Of a stretch of 64,000 nt of DNA, positions 44,068 through 52,082 are shown in pieces; the first letter of the stretch is position 1, and the number at the start of each line of letters is the position of its first letter. A program made the translations under genes and the position numbers. The notes below the pieces were generated by a model. That model saw only the letters and a list, made by a program, of their open reading frames with translations. It did no database searches and was not told where the DNA came from. The DNA is taken from NCBI GenBank assembly GCA_035353395.1, contig DAOPZL010000008.1:17317-81316 (forward strand), in the 5' to 3' direction. This stretch comes from UBA1801 sp035353395 (lineage in GTDB: Bacteria > Acidobacteriota > Holophagae > Holophagales > Holophagaceae).

Positions 44068-45363
44068 CTACAAGCCCTTCAGCATGGACTTGATGCGCCG
44101 CAGCCGTTCCACCGGCTGGAGCTCGACCAGGAGCACCCGCGTGCCCACCCAGACCCAGGCCACGGACTGGGCCTCGCGAAGGGCGATCTCGGGGCCTGCG
44201 GGCAGCCAGCCCCGCACGGAGGCGCGCAGGCCCGTCGCGATCCGCCACTCGGGCCGGAACGACCGGAGCAGGGCCTTCCGCTGGCGCTCGGGGGACAGGC
44301 CGGGCAGGTCGCTCCCCCACCGCACGTCCCAGGCGTCCATCGCGCCCTCCTTGTGCCACGCCCAGGCGGGGTCGTAGGCGGGCCACGGGCTCGTCTCCTC
44401 GCCCACGGGTTCCCAGGCGGCCTCGTCGAGGGGCGCCGTCCGCCGGACGGCCGCCCCGTTCTCCAGGGCGACCAGGCCCATGGTCTGGGGCGGATGGGCC
44501 GTGAGCACCCCGGGTCCGGCATCCTTCCGCCGCCAGGTCCCCTCCTCCAGCGCCCACAGGACCCAGCCGGAGGCCTCGCAGGTCCAGAGCCGGTCCCGGG
44601 AGGGGAACCACAGCCGCGCGCCGGGCTGCCAGGGCACGAGCAGCCTCTGTCCGGCCAGGTCCTGCCCGTCGGGCCACAACTGCTCCGGATTCGTGGGCCA
44701 GTTCCTGGGAGGCGCCGGCAGGTGCTTCTCGTCCCAGGGCGCGAGGGTGGTCTCGTTCTGGGGCTGGTCCACGGAACGCGTGGCCAGGAGCAGGGCATCG
44801 CGCGCCTGGAGGCCCAGGAGCACGGCCCGCCCGTCCCAGCTGAAGCGGCTCCAGGGTCCGCTGTCCGAGGCCCAGATCACCCGCCCTTCGGGCACCTCCA
44901 GCAGCCGGGTCTCGAACCGGGCCGGCCCCAGGCGCAGGGTGACCAGCAGGTAGCGCTGCTTGTCCGGATCCAGCCGCGCGGAGCACAGGGGGGCATCGAA
45001 GCGGTAGTGCCGCCATTCGAGCCCGTGCCAGAGGACCACCTCGCTGAGGCCGCCGGGGCCGTTCAGCGCCAGGCCCTGGTCCCTGAGGTAGGGGGAGGCG
45101 GGCTCCCAGGGGGTGTTGAACCCGCCGGTGTTGGGCCACGGGTCGGGCTGGTCCGGGTCCCTGGCGCCCTTGAAGCGGGGCGCCCAGCCTTCCTGCAGCT
45201 CGAACTGGGCCAAGGTCGTGAAGGACTCCAGCGTCATCGCGATCGGGGCCTCTCCCCCCGCCACCCCGCCGCTCTCGCGGAACCTGGGAGCCTGGACCAC
45301 CGCCAGGATCACGAGCATCGCCGCGATGAACAAGGTGGCGATGAGATACCGTTTAGGAATCAC
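44068..45363 (-). CDS. Membrane-anchored protein of unknown function
   Basis: A 431-residue protein with a single N-terminal transmembrane helix (about residues 5-24, YLIATLFIAAMLVILAVVQA) and a long extracytoplasmic part rich in Trp and Pro. Repeated strand-like units (WASDSGPWSRFSWDGRAVLLGLQARDALLLA; RLLVPWQPGARLWFPSRDRLWTCEASGWVLWAL) suggest a beta-propeller. I find no catalytic motif and no family. The start is GTG 45361-45363 with GGAGG about 10 nt upstream. It is divergent from the CYTH gene (50 nt apart). Confidence 0.78.
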   Translation of the reverse strand: MIPKRYLIATLFIAAMLVILAVVQAPRFRESGGVAGGEAPIAMTLESFTTLAQFELQEGWAPRFKGARDPDQPDPWPNTGGFNTPWEPASPYLRDQGLALNGPGGLSEVVLWHGLEWRHYRFDAPLCSARLDPDKQRYLLVTLRLGPARFETRLLEVPEGRVIWASDSGPWSRFSWDGRAVLLGLQARDALLLATRSVDQPQNETTLAPWDEKHLPAPPRNWPTNPEQLWPDGQDLAGQRLLVPWQPGARLWFPSRDRLWTCEASGWVLWALEEGTWRRKDAGPGVLTAHPPQTMGLVALENGAAVRRTAPLDEAAWEPVGEETSPWPAYDPAWAWHKEGAMDAWDVRWGSDLPGLSPERQRKALLRSFRPEWRIATGLRASVRGWLPAGPEIALREAQSVAWVWVGTRVLLVELQPVERLRRIKSMLKGL

Positions 45364-45413
45364 CGCGTACCGACCTCCCTGCTCATAATGCCTAAAATCC
45401 GTCGGAGCTTGAC

Positions 45414-45968
45414 ATGAATCCTCACATTCCCATCGAAACCGAGGTCAAGCTGCGGATCCCTTCCACGGGAGAGCTCGCGCCGAGGCTCGCGGCACTGGGC
45501 TTCAGGCTCGAGGTTCCCGCCCAGCCGGAAAGCAGCGTCCTCTGGGACCGGGGAGGGGAGCTGTTCGCCCAGGGCTGCGCCCTGCGCGTGAGAAGCTACG
45601 GGGGCCGGGCCTGGGTCACCTGGAAGGGCCCCAAGGTGAGCGATCCCCTGCTGAAGATCCGCCCGGAGATCGAGACGGCCGTGGCCAGTGCGGAGGCGAT
45701 GGGAGGCATCCTCCAGGCCCTCGGCTACCATCCCGTCCTGGCCATGGAGAAGACCCGCGCCCTGCTGCGCCGGGAGGATCTCACGGCCTGCCTGGACGAG
45801 ACACCCTTCGGCTGCTACCTGGAACTGGAGGGGGAGCCCGGAACCATCCGGGGCGTCATGGAGAGCCTGGGCCTCGGCCCCGAACTCGCGGAGGTGCGCA
45901 GCTATCCCGACCTGTTCGTGGCGCACGGGGCGGCCGCCCCGGAATCCACGCCGCCTGCGGCAGGGTAG
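45414..45968 (+). CDS. CYTH domain protein (class IV adenylate cyclase/thiamine-triphosphatase fold)
   Basis: A 184-residue protein with the CYTH signature ExExK at Glu8-Thr-Glu10-Val-Lys12 (IPIETEVKLRI) and the basic and acidic strands expected of the tunnel fold (CALRVRSYGGRAWVTWKGP, EIETAV, TRALLRREDLTACLDETPFGCYLELEGEP). Family members hydrolyse triphosphate compounds or make cyclic AMP with divalent metal; which applies here cannot be told. The last 20 residues are Pro/Ala-rich. It precedes a lipoprotein gene by 7 nt. GGAG lies 7 nt before the ATG. Confidence 0.88.
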   Translation: MNPHIPIETEVKLRIPSTGELAPRLAALGFRLEVPAQPESSVLWDRGGELFAQGCALRVRSYGGRAWVTWKGPKVSDPLLKIRPEIETAVASAEAMGGILQALGYHPVLAMEKTRALLRREDLTACLDETPFGCYLELEGEPGTIRGVMESLGLGPELAEVRSYPDLFVAHGAAAPESTPPAAG

Positions 45969-45975
45969 GCCCGCC

Positions 45976-46395
45976 ATGCGCCTCCATCCCGGAATCCCCC
46001 TCGCCCTGGTGGCCCTGGCGGGCTGTCGCGAGGAAAGTCCCGAGGCGGCCATCCGGAAAGCCTTCGACGCCTGCGTGGAGGCGATCCAGGATGCCGACCC
46101 GGGCGGTGCCGCGGAGGTCCTGAGCCCGGGATTCGCAGGCCCCGACGGCATGACCCGGGACGAGGCGCGCCTGTACCTGGCTGGGATCCTGCGCCGGGAG
46201 AAGGTGGGCGTCACCGTGCTCGCGAGCCGAGTCGAGGCGAAAGGCAGCCGGGGCACCCAGTCGGTCGAGGTCCTCCTGACGAGCCGGACGGGGGGCGCCC
46301 TCCTCCCCGGCGAGGCCTCCCGGAAGCTGTTCGTGCTCCAGTGGGAGCGTCTCGAAGGCCACTGGCGCCTGAAGAGCCTCGCGGAGACCCGGTAG
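45976..46395 (+). CDS. Small putative lipoprotein
   Basis: A 139-residue protein with a lipoprotein signal ending LVALAGC (Cys17). The mature part (SPEAAIRKAFDACVEAIQDADPGGAAEVLSPGFAG ... LQWERLEGHWRLKSLAE) resembles the NTF2-like/DUF4440 cone fold seen in many small periplasmic proteins. No active-site motif stands out. It is co-transcribed with the CYTH gene (7-nt gap), and the histidine kinase gene begins 73 nt downstream. Confidence 0.78.
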   Translation: MRLHPGIPLALVALAGCREESPEAAIRKAFDACVEAIQDADPGGAAEVLSPGFAGPDGMTRDEARLYLAGILRREKVGVTVLASRVEAKGSRGTQSVEVLLTSRTGGALLPGEASRKLFVLQWERLEGHWRLKSLAETR

Positions 46396-46468
46396 CCGTC
46401 ACCCCTGCCCAAACTGTTGGCTTTCCTGGGCCTGGATTCGCTATGCTCACCTGACTGGAAGGTTCCCC

Positions 46469-49027
46469 TTGACGCTTCCCCCGGTCCGCCCTCATCCAGA
46501 TGGATCCAAGGCCGCTCGTTCCGGCCGCCGCTGGCTGAAGGCCGCGCGTTCCTTCCTGGTCCTGGCCGGCCTGTCTGGCCTGTGGCCGGGCCTTCCGCTG
46601 CGCGCCGACGCGGGCGCGCGACCCATCATCGTCGGGTCCGACAACAACTTCCCGCCCTACGAATACCTGGACGACCAGGGCCGGCCCGCGGGCTTCACCA
46701 TCGACCTGATCCGCGAGGTGGCCGCGGAAACGGGCCTCATCCTGGAGATCCGGCCAAGCCCCTGGAAAGGGCTCCGGGCCGCCTTCGACAAGGGCGAGAT
46801 CGACGTCCTCTCGGGCATGTTCTACACGGAGGACCGCGCGAAGTCCGTCCACTTCTCCGTGCCCCACTCCATGCCCAGCTACGCCGTCTTCCGGAGGGAC
46901 ACCGACCGGGCGGTCCGGTCCCTGGCGGACCTGAAAGGCAGGACCATCCTCGCCGAGGAGGGGGACATCGTCCACGAGACCCTGGGCGCCCAGGGTCTCG
47001 CGGTCTCCGGGGTTCCCTCCCCCCAGGAGGCGCTCCTGCGCGTCTCGGAGGGGAAGGCGGACTGCGCGGTGGTGCTCAAGTCCGTCGGGCTCTACTGCAT
47101 CAAGCGGGACCGCCTGCGGAACGTGACCGCCTCGGGACCGCCCCTCCTCCCCCAGAAATACTGTTTCGCCATCCGGAAGGACAACGCGGACATCCTCTCG
47201 AGCCTCAACGAGGGGCTCTTCATCCTCAAGGAGAACGGGAAGTACGCCGAGATCTACAACCGGCACTTCGGCGCGCTGGAGGCCCCCGAACTCCCCTTCG
47301 GCGCCGTTTTCAGAAGGGCGCTGGTCGTGGTGGTGCCCATCCTGGCCCTGCTGGCGGCCGCGCTGGCCTGGACCTGGGCCCTGCGCCGGAAGGTCCAACA
47401 GCGGACGCTGTCGCTCCAGCAGGAGCTGGCGGAACGGCGCCGGACGGAGGATTCGCTCCGGCAGAGCGAGGAGCGCTACCGGCAGCTCACGGAGCAGAGC
47501 CACGACCTTGTCTGCGAACTCGACGCCCAGGGCTGTTTCCGCTACATAAACCCCAACTACCAGGCCCTCGTCGGGGAGCCGGTCTCGGAACTGATCGGGC
47601 ACCGGATCCCGGAGCCCTCCCACATCGATCCGGCGGACCTCGCGAGGATCCGGGAGATGTGGGGGAGCATCGCCCAGGAAGGAAGCAGGATGGCCTTCGA
47701 CTACCGCCTCCGGGACCTGTCCGGGGACTGGCACTGGTTCGAAGGGAGGAGCAGTGCGTTCCGGAACCGGGACGGAGAAGTGGTGGTCGTCCTCGTCTCC
47801 CGGGACGTGACCGAGCGGAGGCGGACCGACGAACTGCTGCGGCAGACCCAGAAGCTCGAGAGCCTCGGCGTCCTGGCCGGGGGGATCGCGCACGACTTCA
47901 ACAACCTCCTCACGGCCATCCTCGGGAACCTCAACCTGGCCCAGAACAGCCTCTCCGACCTCTCCCCGGCGACGCACTACCTCGACAACGTCGAGAAGGC
48001 GGTCCTCAAGGCCTCCGATCTCACCAAGCAGCTGCTGGCCTATTCGGGGAAGGGACGCTTCGTCGTCAAGGAGCTCGACCTGAACCACGTCGTCGAGGAG
48101 ATGACGCACCTCCTCCAGGTCTCCATCTCCAAGAAGATCGCCCTGCGGTTCCGGCTGGCCGCGGACCTGCCCCTCATCGAGGCGGACACCGCCCAGATCC
48201 AGCAGGTGGTCATGAACCTGGTCACCAATGCCTCCGACGCCATCGGGGACCAGGACGGCACGATCACGATCTCCACGGCGACCCAGGAGGTGGACGGGAG
48301 CTACATCGCCACGACCTTCCCCACCCAGCCGATCCAGCCCGGCTCCTACGTGGTCCTGGAGGTCGGCGACACGGGCTGCGGCATGACCCCGGAGACCCTG
48401 GCCCGCATCTTCGACCCCTTCTTCACCACCAAGGTCTCGGGCCGCGGCCTGGGGCTCTCGGCCATGCAGGGCATCCTCCGGGGCCACAAGGCAGGCATCA
48501 AGATCTACAGCGAGCCAGGCAGAGGCTCCATCTTCAAGGTCTTCTTCCGGGTCCATCGCCGCGCCGCGGCGCCCCTCCTTCCGGAGGAGCCGTCCTCACC
48601 CGCCGTCTTCATGGGAACGGTCCTGCTCGTCGACGACGAGCCCGCCATTCTCGACAGCATCTCCACGGCCTTGGGCCTCATGGGCTTCCAGGTCCTCACC
48701 GCGACGGACGGCCAGGAGGCCGTCGACCTGCTGGCCGGCCGGAGAGACGCCATCGACCTGGTGCTCATGGACCTCACCATGCCCAGGATGGACGGCCGCG
48801 AGGCCTTCAAGGCCATGAGGCGCCTGGATCCTTCCGTTCCGGTCATCCTGTGCAGCGGCTACTCGGAACACGAGTCCATCCAGGATCTCCTGGGGAGGAA
48901 CCTGACCGGATTCCTGCAGAAGCCCTACCAGCTGGAGGAGCTGAGGAAGGCGATCCAGGCCGCCCTGGCGAAGCGCGGCGGTCCCGGAAGTCTCACCGCC
49001 GGTCCAGGAGCCAGGCCTCGTCCCTGA
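46469..49027 (+). CDS. Hybrid histidine kinase with periplasmic binding-protein sensor
   Basis: An 852-residue sensor. A signal/anchor region (about 20-45) is followed by an SBP_bac_3-type amino-acid-binding domain (residues 51-275, IIVGSDNNFPPYEYLDDQGRPAGFTIDLIREVA), a transmembrane helix (about 287-307), a coiled coil, a PAS domain (about 330-455), a HisKA domain with AHDFNN (His475), a HATPase domain (NLVTNASDAIG, DTGCGM, GLGLSAM) and a C-terminal receiver with Asp768 (LVLMDLTMP). It probably senses a small solute such as an amino acid. The start is TTG 46469 with GGAAGG 7 nt upstream. Its last 35 nt overlap the convergent ligA. Confidence 0.93.
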   Translation: MTLPPVRPHPDGSKAARSGRRWLKAARSFLVLAGLSGLWPGLPLRADAGARPIIVGSDNNFPPYEYLDDQGRPAGFTIDLIREVAAETGLILEIRPSPWKGLRAAFDKGEIDVLSGMFYTEDRAKSVHFSVPHSMPSYAVFRRDTDRAVRSLADLKGRTILAEEGDIVHETLGAQGLAVSGVPSPQEALLRVSEGKADCAVVLKSVGLYCIKRDRLRNVTASGPPLLPQKYCFAIRKDNADILSSLNEGLFILKENGKYAEIYNRHFGALEAPELPFGAVFRRALVVVVPILALLAAALAWTWALRRKVQQRTLSLQQELAERRRTEDSLRQSEERYRQLTEQSHDLVCELDAQGCFRYINPNYQALVGEPVSELIGHRIPEPSHIDPADLARIREMWGSIAQEGSRMAFDYRLRDLSGDWHWFEGRSSAFRNRDGEVVVVLVSRDVTERRRTDELLRQTQKLESLGVLAGGIAHDFNNLLTAILGNLNLAQNSLSDLSPATHYLDNVEKAVLKASDLTKQLLAYSGKGRFVVKELDLNHVVEEMTHLLQVSISKKIALRFRLAADLPLIEADTAQIQQVVMNLVTNASDAIGDQDGTITISTATQEVDGSYIATTFPTQPIQPGSYVVLEVGDTGCGMTPETLARIFDPFFTTKVSGRGLGLSAMQGILRGHKAGIKIYSEPGRGSIFKVFFRVHRRAAAPLLPEEPSSPAVFMGTVLLVDDEPAILDSISTALGLMGFQVLTATDGQEAVDLLAGRRDAIDLVLMDLTMPRMDGREAFKAMRRLDPSVPVILCSGYSEHESIQDLLGRNLTGFLQKPYQLEELRKAIQAALAKRGGPGSLTAGPGARPRP

Positions 49028-50978
49028 CGGGGATTCCCAGTTCCTGGGCCTTGGCGAGCTTGGAGCCCGCCTTCTCCCCCGCCACCAGGAGGGTGGTCCG
49101 GGCGGAGACGGCGCCGGTCACCTTCGCGCCCAGCCGCTTGAGGAGGGATTCGGCCTCCTCCCGGGACAGGGTCGGCAAGGTCCCGGTCACCACGGCCACC
49201 TGCCCGGCCAGGGGAAGCACGGAGGAATCCCTCGGCGCGGGCGGCGCGGGGGCGATGCCCATCCCCGCGAGCCGTTCCGGCAGGTCCGGGTGCTGGTCCA
49301 CGAAGGCCCGGATGGAGGAAGCCACCTTGGGGCCGACTTCCTCCACGGACTGCAGGCTCTCCTCGTCGACTTTCCACAATCCGTCCAGGCTCGGGAAGGA
49401 CTCCGCCAGCAGCTCGGCGGTCTTGGCTCCCACGAAGGGGATGCCCAGGGCATGGATCCACCGGGACAGGGGCTTGGTGCGGGCCGCCTCCAGCGCCGCC
49501 AGGAGGTTCCGGGCGCTCTTCTCGGCCATCCGTTCCATCCCGGACAGGAAGGCGAGTCCCTGCCCCGCATCCTGGAGCAGCGCGAACACCTCCCAGGGAT
49601 GGGCGTAGCGGTTGGCGGCCACCAGCTGCTCCACGAGGGCGTCCCCCATGCCCTCGATGTCCAGCGCCACCCGACTCCCCAGGTGCAGGAGGCGGGCCTC
49701 CAGCTTGGCCGGGCACTCCGGGTTCTGGCAGCGGACGGCCACCTCCTCGTCGCTGTCCTTGGCGACCGTCCCTCCGCAGACGGGGCAGGCCGCGGGCACA
49801 GCCTCGCAGGCGGCCCCTTCCGGCAGGGAACCCGGGACCACGGCCACGACCTTGGGGATCACGTCGCCGCCCTTCTCGATGAAGACCCGGCAGCCGGTGC
49901 GGACTCCCAGCCGTTCCAGCTCGTCCGCGTTGTGGAGGGTGGCCCGCCGCACGGTGGAGCCGGCCACCTCCACGGCCTCCAGCTCGGCCACGGGCGTCAG
50001 CTTCCCGGACCGTCCCACCTGCCAGGTGATGCCCAGCACCCGGGTCGTGGCCTGCATGGCCGGGTACTTGAAGGCGATCGCCCAGCGGGGCACGCGGTCC
50101 GTGGTGCCGAGCCGGTCCTGCATCGCCAGGTCCGCCACCTTGATGACCACCCCGTCCGTGTCGAAGGGCAGCTTCAGGCGCGCCTCGCGCATGGCCTCGA
50201 CGAATCCGATCACGGCTTCCATGCCGCCCGCCGCCTTCTCGGGCATGGAGGCGAATCCCCAGGCGGCGAGGCTCTCCATGGCCTCGACATGATCGCCCGC
50301 CCCGGGCACCTGCCAGGGCAGGAACTGGAGGCGGCGTTCCGCGACGACGCGGCTGTCCAGCAGCTTCATGCTGCCGCTGGCCGCGTTGCGCGGATTGGCG
50401 AAGCGCGCCTCGCCGCGCGCGTCCCGTTCCCGGTTGAGCTCCTCCCACCGGCGGCGGGAGAGGAACACCTCCCCCCGCACCTCCAGGCTTCCCGGCGCCT
50501 CCGGAGGAAGCACGAGGGGGATGTCCGTGATGGTCTTCGCGTTCTCGGTCACCACCTCGCCCGTCTCCCCGTCCCCCCGGGTGATGGCCTCCTCCAGGCG
50601 CCTGCCCTCGTAGCGGAGGGACAGGGACAGGCCGTCCACCTTCAGCTCCGCGGCAAGCAGCGGAGTCTCGCCCGGAAGCCCCTTCCGGACCCGCGTCTCC
50701 CACTCCCTCAGCTCCCCCGGCGAGTAGGCGTTGTCCAGGCTCAGCATGGGCGAACGGTGGCGCGCCTTGACGAAGGTCTCGAGGGGCGGCGCGCCCACGC
50801 GCTGGGTCGGGCTGTTGGGATCCGCGAGCCCGGGGTGTTCCGCCTCCAGCCGCCTCAGCTCCTGCTCCAGGGCGTCGTACTCCGCGTCCGACACGACGGG
50901 CGCGTCGAGCACGTAGTAGCGCCGGCGATGCTCCAGCACCTGCGCCGCGAGTTCCTTCATGCGAACGGCCGGATCCAT
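48993..50978 (-). CDS. ligA: NAD-dependent DNA ligase
   Basis: A 661-residue ligase that seals nicks in duplex DNA during replication and repair using NAD. The order is domain Ia (AQVLEHRRRYYVLDAPVVSDAEYDAL), adenylation domain with Lys113 in ELKVDG, OB fold, Cys4 zinc finger (CPVCGG ... CQNPECPAK), helix-hairpin-helix domain (LDIEGMGDALVEQL) and a C-terminal BRCT domain. All key residues are present. The gene ends inside the last 35 nt of the convergent hybrid kinase gene. Confidence 0.97.
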   Translation of the reverse strand: MDPAVRMKELAAQVLEHRRRYYVLDAPVVSDAEYDALEQELRRLEAEHPGLADPNSPTQRVGAPPLETFVKARHRSPMLSLDNAYSPGELREWETRVRKGLPGETPLLAAELKVDGLSLSLRYEGRRLEEAITRGDGETGEVVTENAKTITDIPLVLPPEAPGSLEVRGEVFLSRRRWEELNRERDARGEARFANPRNAASGSMKLLDSRVVAERRLQFLPWQVPGAGDHVEAMESLAAWGFASMPEKAAGGMEAVIGFVEAMREARLKLPFDTDGVVIKVADLAMQDRLGTTDRVPRWAIAFKYPAMQATTRVLGITWQVGRSGKLTPVAELEAVEVAGSTVRRATLHNADELERLGVRTGCRVFIEKGGDVIPKVVAVVPGSLPEGAACEAVPAACPVCGGTVAKDSDEEVAVRCQNPECPAKLEARLLHLGSRVALDIEGMGDALVEQLVAANRYAHPWEVFALLQDAGQGLAFLSGMERMAEKSARNLLAALEAARTKPLSRWIHALGIPFVGAKTAELLAESFPSLDGLWKVDEESLQSVEEVGPKVASSIRAFVDQHPDLPERLAGMGIAPAPPAPRDSSVLPLAGQVAVVTGTLPTLSREEAESLLKRLGAKVTGAVSARTTLLVAGEKAGSKLAKAQELGIPVRDEAWLLDRR

Positions 50979-50990
50979 GCGCGACTCCCC

Positions 50991-52082
50991 CTACTTCAGT
51001 TTCGCCCGGTTCTGCACTCCCATGACGATGCCCAGGCCGAGGAAATAGCTCAACGTGCTGCTCCCGCCCGCGCTGAAGAAGGGCAGGACGATGCCCTTGT
51101 TGGGCAGGATGCCCACGACCATGCCGACGTTCACGAAGATGTGGAGCCCGAGCAGGCAGGCGGCCCCGACGCAGTAGTAGGACTCCGACTGGGTCCTGGC
51201 GGAACGGGCGATCTCCAGGATCCGGCTCATCACCATGCCGAACAGCCCCAGGGCCATCAGCACCCCCAGGAAGCCCCGCTCCTCCGCCCAGACGGAGAAC
51301 ACGAAGTCCGTGGTCTTCACCGGGAGGAAGTTCAGCTGGGTCTGGCTGCCGCTGGTGAAGCCCTGTCCGAAGAAGCCGCCGGCACCGATGGCGATGCGGC
51401 TCTGGTTGATCTGGTAGCCCTTGCCCTGGAGGTCGGCGTTCGGGTTCAGGAAGGTCAGCACCCGCTCCTTCTGGTAGGGCTTCAGGACGTTGTGCCAGGC
51501 GAAGACGCCGATGATCGAGACGCAGACCAGCCCGAGGGCGACCCAGCGGGCCCGAAGGCCCTTGATCAGGGGGACCAGGACCAGGATGGGCAGGAAGCTG
51601 ATCGCCATGCCCAGGTCCGGCTGCTTGAGGACTAGGAGCATCGGGAAGACCACCAGCGCCGAGATCCCGACCAGGTCCAGGGCCTGGAACTGGTCCGGGG
51701 GCCGGGTGCCGAGGCGGTGTGCGACGAAGAGCAGGGCCAGCCACTTCATGAGTTCCGAGGGCTGGAAGGTCAGGCCGCCGACGAGGATCCACCGCTGGGC
51801 CCCCCCGATGCTCTTCCCGATCCCCGGGACCAGCACCGCCCCCAGCATGAGGATCCCCAGGGTGTAGAAACCCGCGCTCCAGTTGAAGATCTGGTTCATC
51901 CGCAGCCGGGCGACGAAGAGCATCAAGGCCAGGCCCAGGAGGTTCCACACGGTCTGTTTCAGCCAGATGGTGGACTGGGTGGTGCCCCGGCTCGCGGAGA
52001 AGATGGTGAGCGTGCCCATGAACAGCAGCACGAGGATGGGCAGCAGGAGGTAGGGATCCAGCGTGCGCAGGCGTTCTCTCAT
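50991..52082 (-). CDS. rodA: Rod shape-determining protein RodA (SEDS glycosyltransferase)
   Basis: A 363-residue membrane protein with about ten transmembrane segments and the SEDS signature GGAQRWILVGGLTFQPSELMKW, then KQPDLGMAISFLPILVLVPLI and FVNVGMVVGILPNKGIVLPFFSAGGSSTL. It polymerises lipid II into glycan strands for side-wall growth together with the PBP2 encoded next door. Its ATG overlaps the mrdA stop (ATGA), so the two are translationally coupled and likely made in equal amounts. Confidence 0.96.
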   Translation of the reverse strand: MRERLRTLDPYLLLPILVLLFMGTLTIFSASRGTTQSTIWLKQTVWNLLGLALMLFVARLRMNQIFNWSAGFYTLGILMLGAVLVPGIGKSIGGAQRWILVGGLTFQPSELMKWLALLFVAHRLGTRPPDQFQALDLVGISALVVFPMLLVLKQPDLGMAISFLPILVLVPLIKGLRARWVALGLVCVSIIGVFAWHNVLKPYQKERVLTFLNPNADLQGKGYQINQSRIAIGAGGFFGQGFTSGSQTQLNFLPVKTTDFVFSVWAEERGFLGVLMALGLFGMVMSRILEIARSARTQSESYYCVGAACLLGLHIFVNVGMVVGILPNKGIVLPFFSAGGSSTLSYFLGLGIVMGVQNRAKLK

